64,000 bases of DNA from Chiridota heheva. Its lineage: Eukaryota; Echinodermata; Holothuroidea; Apodida; Chiridotidae. The notes under the pieces are model-generated. The model saw only the letters and a list, made by a program, of their open reading frames with translations. It had not been told where the DNA came from and did no database searches. Every line of letters begins with the position of its first letter. The stretch's first letter is position 1. The stretch spans positions 1,365,001 through 1,429,000 of the forward strand of contig JAIGNY010002845.1 of the NCBI GenBank assembly GCA_020152595.1, read 5' to 3'. A program made the translations under genes and the position numbers. Shown piece by piece: positions 30,952 through 42,900 of this stretch.

Positions 30952-33900
30952 ATGGCTGCCTCGTTTACTGAAGCTTTACGTTCAAAGTACTGTCTTGACG
31001 AAGAAAATGACGCTGAAAGCTTTGTAGGGGATTACATCAGAGACATCGTATCAAACAGGCCACGCTCAAGCACCGAAGGAGCAGAACTTGGCTACTTGAC
31101 AAGTGTGGTATGGAAGGCTAATTAGGCACGTCATAAGGCCTATACGTAAATCCCAGGGGCCTAACGTTAGGCCTCACCTTAGATGCATAAGCTGATAATA
31201 GTTATGACTTAGCCTAGGCCTAGGCCCAAGTAAGATTAAAATGCTTTGATAAACAGAGTAGGCCTAGTATTAATTTGGATCATGAGTTTTGCTCAATGAT
31301 ATGAATGAATTTTCAGAATAGGCTTAGGCCTACAAATACAATCATTTTATTTTTAGGATTCAGAGGTACATAACGTTAGACTTGATAATTGGAAAAAAAT
31401 CGTAGAAAAGCGGTAAAAACGCAATAGGCTAAATAAATGTTACACTTTAAGGCATAAAGCATTAGGGCAAAAGTCGGTTAATAATACTTTGCCAGTGAAA
31501 TAGTAAGTGTTCATAGTAAGTGTGCAGGCATTAGTAATGCAGCCTACAATACTCTTGCATCATCATCTGATTATTGGTTTCGTTCGGAATGTTTGGCACC
31601 TTGTGGCCTGTGTGGACTCTACATTTTTAGTTATTTTGATAACGGTATAAAGTTATGTTACTAGGAACTCATTTGACCAAAATTGTACCACTTCCTAGGA
31701 TTTGACCATATTCATTTAATGCCATAAAGTACATTTTATCTATTCTGTTTTTTTCTTCAGGTGTTGAGCAACTACAAGATTGAGGGTATCCTCGTTAGTC
31801 CAGGCACTATATCAACTCTCTGTCCCAATGTCGTCGATTTAGATCTATCACAGAATTTCATTGAAAACTGGGGCGAGGTCATGAACTTGACCACATGCTT
31901 ACCACGGCTGAAATGTCTGAATTTAACTGGCAATAGATTTAGACCATACAAGGTAATTTTTCTTCTATTATCTCAGGTCCATAAGTGACTAATGATTTGT
32001 TCTATGTGTATTACAGTATTCTGACGTGTAGGGGAAGGGAGCACTAAACTTAGTAAAAGGTACTATAACAACAAAAGTTATGTGCAAAAAATGGCAATGT
32101 CAGTGGCATTTATAGGTAAAGTGTTGTCAATTTTAGGTACATTTAATTGTAAAAGAAAAGTATTAAAGGAGACACAAAGTTTGATACAATTTTTAAATGA
32201 TAGAGGATTAAAATTGTAACCAACTGCCAAAAACAGCAAGTCAAAATCTTATTCCTATCTCAAGTTATCCATCTTTAAATGAGACATAAAGTCTGATACA
32301 ATCCTTATCTTATATGATAGAGGATTAAAATCTTAACCAACTGCCATGAACAGCAAGTCAAAATCTTATTTTTATCTCAAGTTATTCATATTTGAAATCG
32401 ACACATTGGGGGCTACCATTTTGTTTTGAAATATTGTGCATGATGACATAATTTCCCCAATAGGGACTTGAGGACTATAATTTATTTCTTTATAAATGTA
32501 ATTAAAGTTTTTATTCCAAAATGATGTGACACAAAGTTTTAACAGCATGTTTTGAAAATTTCATGTGTACATACAAATTTAACTTGACCCTTACAAAAGA
32601 AAAACAATTTTTCATGAGATAGAAAACTTGAGGTAAATTATAAAGAAATACAAAGCATTCCAATATCCTGCTGGGCTGATGGCATAATCTGCATGTTTTG
32701 AAATCAAAATGGCAGCTCCTATGGTATTATTAAGTAGTAGTATTAAAGTTTTTATTAATTACAAAAAATGTGTTAGATTGCTTCGGGAGTTATGAAACTT
32801 GGTCAGCAAATTGGTTATTTTCAATTCTATCATATGAACTAAGCATTATGTCAGACTTTGTGTCTCTTTTAAAGTTCATCCCAGCAACATCATGTATTTT
32901 CTAAACGTACGGTCCACAAACTCCCAACATATTTAGAAAACAAAAGTATTTTGCATAGTTGCGAGGCTATTTTACATAAAAAGTTGGGGAATTTATTATT
33001 TCACATAATTAAACAGTGAGGATTTTTGTTACCAAGGTATTTAGTGTCTTTTAAGAGAATGTTATTTCTATGCAGTACAATCCAAATTTTGTATAATTTG
33101 ATTCCTGTCAGAATGAAATATGTTGGCCAGAAGGAAGACCAGCGAGTAGATTGGAGACAATGGTGCTGAACAACACAGGAGCGTCTTGGAGGGACGCAGT
33201 TGCTCTGGGGAGAATTCTACCATGCTTGAAAGAACTTCATCTAGATCAAAATGGTAACACATTTAGGTTAAAGCTTAAACCTTTGAGATGGTAATTAAAT
33301 TTGTTGAATTAAGGATTCATGGATGATACAGCTTTCCCTACCTCACTTGGAAAAATCCTAGTGTATTTAGAAAATGACATTCTGAAATTCACAAGTAGCT
33401 GAATTTGAAGAACAAAATTTAAAGAATTATATCAAGATTTTGAAATGTTCCTCTTAGTATATTACAAATTTTGGACAAATTAATAAATCTTGAAACCTTT
33501 GTTTAGTCCTAACTTGAAAACGAAATAAGCTTTTTACAAATTTTAAAAGCTATTCTACTCAGAATTCTATGCTCTTTCCGGGCCCTTTTTAAAGTCTGCT
33601 AGATGTCCATAGTCTTTTGATAAAGGGGTATTACTAGAAACACATTTTGCCAAAGTTGTACCGCTATGCTAGGAATTTACCATTACGTTTGTTGCTGGAT
33701 AATGGGTAGTTGGGTTCCTTTAGCGGATAAGGTGATGAATACCTATTACCTTCTAGCAAATGGAAGTGGGGGAGCTGTAAGTCCATGAACCATGTTTATA
33801 CGCACTTTTCTTATTTAAAACGAAGGAGAAAATGGAGGTGCATTATTTTCTTTTGCCCTGGGGAAATTTCTACCAGGTTTAAAAAAACTTCACATTTAGA

Positions 33901-36900
33901 TCAAATTGTACTGAATGTACAAACATTAAAGAAGTAAGGGTGGGGTGGGGGTACTAAACATGGATGAAAGAGTGTCCATTTTCATTTACCGGAGCGCAGC
34001 TGATTCTGACTAAAAGGTTTCACATCTTAACGATTCCTCCAATCTACATCCTAGTAAAGAAGACATTCTGATGAATTTCTTAAATTGAAATTAAATACAC
34101 CAGTTTTGGAAAACATTGTCCTGCACTTTGTGGGGGAAAAGTATGGTTTGATCCCCTGTGTGTCTGTGCCTACCCCCACACACACCCATTTCCCTGTGTG
34201 TGTCTTTGCCTCCCCCCTCACACACCGATCTCCCTGTGTGTTTGTGCCTCCCCCACACCGATCCCCCTGTGTGTGTCTGTGCCCCCTCACACCGATCCCC
34301 CTGTGTGTCTGTGCCCCCTCACACACCGATCCCCCTGTGTGTCTGTGCCTCCCCCACACCGATCCCCTGTGTGTCTGTGCCTCCCCACACCAATCCCCTG
34401 TGTGTCTGTGCCTCCCTCACACACCGATCCCCCCCTGATCCCCTGTGTGTGTCTGTGCCCCTAATACACCGATCCCCTGTGTGTGTCTGTGCCCCCCCAG
34501 AGATCAGATATTATTATGTCATCCTATCCATACATCCTTAAAGGAATATTCCCATGGAATTTCATTGAAGTTTATTTGATAGAGGACAATGAAAGAAACG
34601 ATTGGAGAAAAAAACAAATTATTATCTTATTCTTACAAGAAGTTATTGAAATTTGAATATTGTTCTTGTCTGTGTGAAAGAGATTGTTGGTCTGAGTCTT
34701 AAGTCATCATTATGATGTCATCACAGCACTTCTATACTATTCTATATGTATTTCTTTGAAAATTAATGTTTTATTTTCTAAATGATTGGGAACATTGTGT
34801 TCTTCATAAATTATTAAGAATAGTTTAGAATAAAATTTACAGTAATGTTTTCCAATCTGTTCTTGTAACTTATATTTTAGTAATATAAAATTGATGATTA
34901 ATTTTCAAAGAAATACATAAAGATTAGTACAGAAAGTGCTGTGATGACATCATAATGATGACTTAGACTCAATGCAAAAGTCATTTTTATGCGGGCAAGA
35001 ATTTTTTTTAAAGTTCAATAACTTCTACGAATCAGATATCATCATGATTTTTTTTTATCAGTCTGTTTCTTAAACATAAAAATGATCAGTAGACCTCAAG
35101 AAAATCTTTAAATTGCACTCAAATTTTACAAAAATAAAATTGCTTTTAAAATAAAACAGGTAAATTGGTTTTGCACTGCTGTGGGTTGAGCTTTAACATT
35201 GCTGATGTCTTGTTTTTTTGTTAAAATCTGTTTCTTAAACAGAAAAATAAGTTTAATGGGAATATTTCTTTAAACTATTATCAGTCATCTTTTTTTCTTC
35301 TCAAAATAACTGCTCTCAGATTGTAATACTATTTTGAATAAGTATATAAGAGAAAGCTTTTTGTAGCTTTCTATAATCTTAATTATAATTATTCTTAGTA
35401 GTAGAAGAAGGAATTATAGCAAAGCTGAATTAGTGCAATAAGGACAATTGTCTAAATTCAGCATTTCTCTCCCTAATTGAAGAATACTGGAAAATACCAA
35501 TTCCAAGTGAGAATTGAACAGAAGTTTGGCTAGTGTGGAGCTGTTGACCCTCACACAGAATTATTTCAAAAGGTTAGTTTCTTTTGGGTTTTTGTTTAAA
35601 TTATCCAAAGGAGCACTAGACCGAAAAAAGAGAGCGCTCATTTTTGCGAAATTCACATATATATTATCCACAACAGATTGATTAACTTCATGCCTCCATA
35701 GGTCACAGACGACATGAAGGCAAAGGTCTTTTGAATATTCATATTAACCAAAAATTGCTATACCGTTGTGTGCTAGATAAACATTTCATATTTTTGGGGC
35801 CCCCCCTAAAAATATGCCCTCGCCTTTCAGTCTAGTGCCCCTTAATCTATCTGACATTATGCCCTTTGCTGTTGACATGGCAACAAGTCTCATCAGCCAA
35901 TCAATTGCTCATATACAACCCAGTTAAAGGTTTAAGCATGTACTAAATTTATTCCTTGAGAAAGTCAAAAAGTATTAAAAGAAACAGTTAAAATATCATG
36001 GTGGGAAATTTGTTGTATGTATACTTTTTTTATTGTGAGGCCTATGATTATGCAAGAAAAATGTAATATAAGGTACTCCGTGCACTTTTTTGTTCCCATG
36101 TGATAGCATCAGGAACCTATGCGGTCTTGATGGTGTGTGTATGTATGTGTGTATGTATGAGTATGTGTATTTGTGAAGGCAGCTCGTAAACACGGTATCT
36201 CAAGATGAAACACTGGATTCATGTCATATGTGGTACACAGATAGCCCATGGTCTGTAGATGTGCCCTATTGTATTTGATGGTGATGTCATGCATGTTAAT
36301 GAGTAGGTGGGGCTTAATGTAAACATCTGGGAATGTTTATATTTTAACAACCACATCTCTGTTTTGTTTCATATTTGCTCTACTTATGATGTTAGCTGGT
36401 GTGTACACAGTGGTGTCAGTAGACCCTTTTGATGGGGATGGGAAAGGGGGTGGGGAGGGGGGTGTAAAATTATAAATTTACTGACGAAAGAGTTGGACAC
36501 TACCAACAAAAGTATATTCCACATTCAGGGCCCCCATCACATCAAAACTTTGAAGAAGAAAAAAAGGTCATTAATCCAAAATCGCAGAACGAGTGGCATA
36601 ATATATATATTTTTCAATCTGTTTGGTAAAGTTGTCATTATCTTAGATGAAAGTTTTATTGATGCAGACCTTGATTTTCCGACAGGTCTTTAATTTTACT
36701 GACACCCCCCACTTCCCATGGTATTTATGTCCCTGTGTGTTCATGACGTAAAACTTTGAATTTCATTTATATGTAGTGTGTGGAGCTTTATATGATTTTG
36801 CTGAAAAAATGCTTGTAAACAACGGTATCTCAAGAACGGTAAACCGGATTCGTTATATTTGGTTTACAGATAGCCTATAGTCTGTAGATGTGCCCTATAG

Positions 36901-39900
36901 TTTTTAATGGTGATGTCATGTATATTAATGAGTAGGCGGGGCTTAATGTAAAATCTTGAAATACTCATATTTGAACATGTCTGCTTTGTTTCATGTTTGG
37001 TACAATTATGATGTTAGCTTGTGTGTTCATGTTCATGATGTAAAAATTGTTGGATTTCATTAATTTGCATAGTGGGCAGGGCTTAATAGGATTTTTGTAA
37101 AAAGAGCTTGTAAACACTGTATTTCAAGAACAGTGAACTGGATTTATGTATTATGTGGTACACAGATAGCCCATGGTCTGTAGATGTGCCCTGTTGTTTT
37201 GGTGGGGTGATATCATGCATATTAATGAGTACGCAGGGCTTAATAAAAAAGAATGGAGTGCTCTTATTTTGAGAATCACATGTCTGTTTTGTTTAATATT
37301 TGTTTTATTAATGATGTTATCTAGTGTATTTTTATGGTATAAAAACGTTGAATTTTATTAATATGCATAGTGTGGGGGGCTTAATGTGATTTTGTAAACA
37401 AAAAGCACAAGTAAACACAAAATCTCAAAAACTATGAACTGGATTCATATCATGTATGGTACACAGATAGCTCATGGTCTGCAGATGTGACCTAATGTTT
37501 GTGGTGTTGATTTCATGCATATTAATAAGTGGGTAGGGCTTAAAATGAAAATTTTGAAAAAGTGATAAATGAGCAACTTGTATGTCCATTTTGCATCATA
37601 TTGGGCATGATAATTTTGTTGGTTATTGTGTACATGCTTATGTTATCAACAGATGTCATTAATATGCATGGTGGGCATGGCTTAATGTGAAAGTGCTTAA
37701 TGATGTAAACACCACAAATGATGTATCAAATTTATGGTATATGGGGTATACAGATGTGTTATGGTCTGTACGTACACTGTATCTTCTAATGTTGTGGTAG
37801 TGATGTCATTAATGCTAATGAGTAGGTGGGTCATACTGACAATGAGCAATCATATTCGCATCATATTTGCTTTGATGATGTTGTTAATTTTTGTGCTAAT
37901 GCTAATGTTTTCAACATTTTTATTGATCTGCATGTTGGGTGTGGCTTATGAGTGAATATTGTGGAACAAATGTTTCATGATGTGCAATGACTTGAAAAAT
38001 TTTGCAAATCAATCAGCTTATGAAAAAGCATTGGAACCACAAAACCGATTGGTTCTGTTTAGTGTAAATCCATTGCGTTGCAATCCCCTCCACAAAAATA
38101 TCATAAACTGAACTAAGACTATATCAAATGAACAAATATACTTTGGTATAAATTTGATGGCCATTCTGAATTTAATTCAATTCAATTCAATTTGTAGATT
38201 GAATTGACTTTTGTACAGCGTATTTGCCTAGGCCATTAGTAAGCATTTCTATCTCTTACACTATTATATCTAAATTTCGGAGGTTATTAAATTCGGATGA
38301 CATGGCTAATTTTGTTGATATAAGATTGATTACGTAAGTTTTTTATTTTCTTGTTGAACAGATGGGAGGAAATCAATAAATTGAAAGACTTGCCATCACT
38401 GTACACTCTCATCTTGTCCAGCAACCCTTTGCAAAACATAACCACGGACATTTCTCCCCCATCTCCAAGAAAAATAAGCTCACCTCGTAAAGCTACATCA
38501 CCACGAAGGATCATACGGCGAAGCCCTCAAGTTCAAAGTTCAGGGATGTCACCTCACGCAAAGCGCACAAGACACGGATCCATTTCACCTCCGTCTGTCA
38601 AACGATCTTTGTTTGTCAACCCAGATGACAGAGAGCTCCCTATCAACCCAGATGATAGACAGCTTCCAACTCTGAGGCGAAGTCAGTCGCAACCGGCAGC
38701 TACGATACTATCCAGATCGCCAGAGAATGATGTCTATTCTTTGTCGTCAGATGACAATTCCACAGCATCACCCAGAGAGGATTATTCTTCAATTATCGAA
38801 GAAGTCATGGATGAAATCTTGATGTTCGTAATCTCCGATGTTGAGAGGCCGGACTTTCAGAAAGAAGAGAAATCTCAACAGGCCAACAAAGACCCTCACG
38901 AAAAGAAAGAGGAATCGTGGGAAGGTTTTAAGAAACTCCAACTGCTGTGTGTCAACTCAACCCGCATCAGTGATTGGTCGGACTTGGAAACTCTAACAAA
39001 GTTTCCTAGTTTGAAGTCAGTGAGAATTCAGGTAAGATAGGAGATCATATTTTTAACTGAAATGAGGATGTTTAAAGTGTGTGCTTCAAGGAATTTTCAC
39101 TCATATAGATTTCTTTTAGTGGGGGACAATTGAAGAAACAAAATAGTGATATCATACTATATTTAGACAACAGGGCCACAGGAAAACTCCTTTACAAATT
39201 GTCTTTTTCACAATCAGTGGCATGGTGGCAGGGGGCCCAAGGTGGGCGTTATACCCCCAGCAAAGCTTTCTGAGAGGGTGCCAAGTGCTCAAGAGGGCAC
39301 CAAAATCACCTTAAGGAAAAAAAATTACATGTTGATCAATAACTTATTATTATATTATTAAGCAAGTAATATTCCATTTTTGTAGTCCAAAAGCGTATGA
39401 TTTTCCACAGAAAAGACTATCTGCTCCTGCTATGAAGGGAAAACAATTTGATTGAATACAGCTGTTAGAAGCTTTTCAAGAGGGCGCCGAATGCTCACAG
39501 GGGTGCAACATGATGAACTTTCAAAGTTGTTAAAAACTGGTCTTCCAACCCCTTTTCAGGAAACCACAATTAAAAATGAACACCTCTTAAATCCACTTGT
39601 TTTAGTTACAAATCATCTGCATGAAATAGGCCTCATTCAGCACAATCTCATCCTCACTTTGCTTGAGTGCACTTTTACACAAAAGTGTTCCATGTATGCA
39701 GTAAGATAAGTTGATAAGTGGTCAATTTACATAACACTGTGGCTTTGTGTGTGGTCAGTCACTGAAACAGTTGTGGTTTTGTGGAACTGATTTAAGAAAA
39801 GGATATCATATATCGGGGGAGGGGGGTTGAAAATATAATCTCCCGATCAAAATGTAGAAAACAGCCGGGACTTGTGGAGTAAATGCAATAGCATGATAAG

Positions 39901-42900
39901 TTCGTAATACAAATTGTCATGAAAATATACTCTTATATAATTTTTATTCTCAATGTTGTGATATTTTTCTCAAAGCTTTATTCTTACATCAAAAACATGA
40001 ACACCATTCCTAGACCACAACAAAATTCCTAGACACATATATAGTCAAAAGGATCATTGGCTACATTTGAACATTCGTTCCAAATCATATTCCTTGTAAC
40101 TAACTTTAGTTCAGAATTTACACGATTTTGAGCAATTTTCTGCTACCAAAAATGCTACTAGTTTCCTGGGGCTTCATATCCTCGGCGGCTAGGATGTGAC
40201 CCTGGATTTTACACAATTATTAAGCAATTTTTACTCTGAAAATTGTGAGAAATGCAGGAATTCCAAGGGTTTCGCGCCCCTACGTGCAGCCTCACCCAAT
40301 TGATGTGAATTTTCCGGCCCATAAGAAACCTTGGGTATCCACCAGGGCTTCGTGGCATTCACCCCTTAAGCATGCCTAGAGTTGACACAATTTTGGGCCC
40401 TCCCCCTTTCCCTTCCAAATTTTCCACAGAAAATCTTCAGCTATTTCAGGGAAATCTTCAATTTCTGAGAAATTATCTCCAATTTTCAGGAAATTTCCTT
40501 CCATTTTCGGGAATTTTCATTCATTTTGCTTCCATTTTAAGGAAATTTCATTCCTTTTTGGGATAGTTTTTTAGTATTTAGGAAGTATTCGTCAATTTTC
40601 GGGAAATTTGTCTTTCAGATATTTTCTTCATTTTTAGGAAACTTGCTTCCATTTTTGTGAAATTCTTTCATTTTCGGGATATTTTCTTCAATATTTGGGC
40701 AGTTTTTTTTTCAATTTTGGGGAAACTTCCTTCATTTAGTGGAAATTTGCTTTTAATTTTGTGAAATTTTCTTCATTTTTGGGCTATTTTCTTGAATATT
40801 TAGGAGGTTTTCCTCAATTTTGGGAAGTTTTCTTAATATTGCAGTAATTTTAAGGATATTTTCTTCAATATTTGAATAGTTTTCTTCAATTATTTAGGAA
40901 AATGTTTTGGGAATTTCCGATTTTTGTAAATTTATCTTTGGGATATTTTCTTCATTTTCGGGATATTTTCTTCAATATTTGGGAGGTTTTCTTCAATTTT
41001 GGGAAGTTTTCTTAATTTTGCAGTAATTTATTCAGGATATTTTCTTCAATATTTGGTCAGTTCTCTTCAATTTTCGTCAAATTTCCTTCTTTTTGTGGAA
41101 ATTTGCTTCCATTTTCATGAATTTTTTTCATTTTGGGGATATTTTCTTCAATATTTGGGAAGTTTTCTTCAATTTTCGGGAAGTTTTTTCTTCAATTTTT
41201 AAGAAGTGCTTCAACTTTGGAGAATTTTTTTTATTTTTGGGAGATTGCCTTCATTTTCTGGAATTTTTCTTCAATCTTTTAGGAAAATTTCTTCCATTTT
41301 GGAGAACTTTCTTTTCTTCAATTTACAAAAGCAGTGCTTCTGGAGGCTGTGGACCCCTTCCATGGCTTTGATGGTTCCTAGATTTAAAACACTGATTTTA
41401 AGCAATTTCCTAAACGGTTCATGCCAATTTAGATCCATGTGCCCAACGTTTTACTCTGATGAGCGTTTTTTTTATGGGGGGAGGGGCACCAAAATTCCAT
41501 TGCCCCTCCAGTGGAACATGACTCAGCACGCCACTGTTCACAATGTATGAAGTGTTTCTTATTCTTTTGCAGAATTCTTCAATTCTTAAGAAGACTACAC
41601 CAGATGCCAGAAGGAAATTACTCGTTGCAAGGTATCATATTCCTGCTAGAAAAAATTACTTGCCTACTCGCCATGGGCAAGAATTAAAAAATTGTGGCGA
41701 GTTAAAATATCATAACATACTTTGTTACTCGCCACACTTAATAAAGCCATGGCGAGTGAAAATCTTGCTGTGATAAATTGTTTTATTTCGCACAACACTT
41801 CCAATACTGTCTTTTGTTTTTCTCTACTAAAAAATGCCTCCACACACACAAAAACAAGTGATATTTCTATTAAAATCTCAAACATAAATCCATATTTGGC
41901 CAATAGCCGTCAACGTCAATTGCCCAAAACACCACCTATTGTGTGTATCCATATACAGTACACTGTTTACATCCAGTGGTATGAGGGCAACGGACGTACT
42001 TGGGGAAATTGTGCAATACCTCGTTGTTTTCAGCAAGTTACCAGGTGACCGAGCTACACAGGTAAATCTGATTGGCTTATGTAGCTTGCAAGAAATGCGT
42101 TAGTGTCAATATGGGTGGGAATGCTATATTCTTCTGGGTAATGTCTTTGCTTGACGGAAATGGAAAGGTTTAGACTCGCTATCTCTATCGCTATCTTATT
42201 TCTTTAAGTGGGCGGAGCTTCAGAGCTGTCCATATGCAAAGAATACTGTACTTTTCAAACTATTTCAAAAACAAATTCACTGAGCTGTCGCTGATATCGG
42301 ACCAGTACTACATATACAGTACAAATATGCACACAGTTATGTGTATATATGGGCCACAGCCGCGACAGACATTGAGTGTAAACTTTCTGCCATAGGGGCC
42401 TACTTGTTTCTGCCAGTTGGCCTGAAATTAATGTTTAAAAATCAAGTAAGTTTGTGCATGTTAATTTATTTTGTTTTTTAAACCACCTACTTAATTTTTT
42501 TGTGCTCATGTGTAGTCTTGCTATGTTTTTTGCATACATACGGTTGTGAAGTCAGTCCCAGGAAAAGGGCAATACAGAGGCATGCTAGTTGCATGAAAAA
42601 TGTCAAATTTCAGTTGAAAGTGTTGTTGAGTAGTTGAAAATACTTGGCGAGTTGAAATACTGGGTACTTTCATCAAATCTACTCGCTATGCTGTACAAGA
42701 GGCTGGCGAGTGACTTTTTGTATATTTTTTCAAGCCTGCCTGCTACCATTGTAATTTGCATTTATTCAGATTTTGCTTAATATTGCTCTATAGGGCTCAA
42801 TACAGTTTCTTTGTGGAGGGGTTATTGAGGTTACAGTGGAGATGAAACATATTTGCCAAAAAACTTTTCAACTTAATGCAACTTATTATGTTGTACAAAA

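Noticed and set aside
33112..33253. TBCEL exon 3 ending at the GTAACA donor (33,254)
   Set aside because: It leaves phase 1 before a phase 2 exon and no bridging exon was found. Kept as an alternative because the donor sequence itself is better than GTTAAA.
34085..34541. Cys/Pro-rich open frames (SPCVSVPPHTDP-like) as a coding sequence
   Set aside because: All plus frames are open through a variable-length minisatellite. No splice or start support.
38351..39040. 229-codon frame starting at ATG 38,351 as an independent gene
   Set aside because: The ATG lies in the intron before a good acceptor (TTGAACAG at 38,354-38,361). The frame is TBCEL exon 4, joined in phase to flanking LRR exons.
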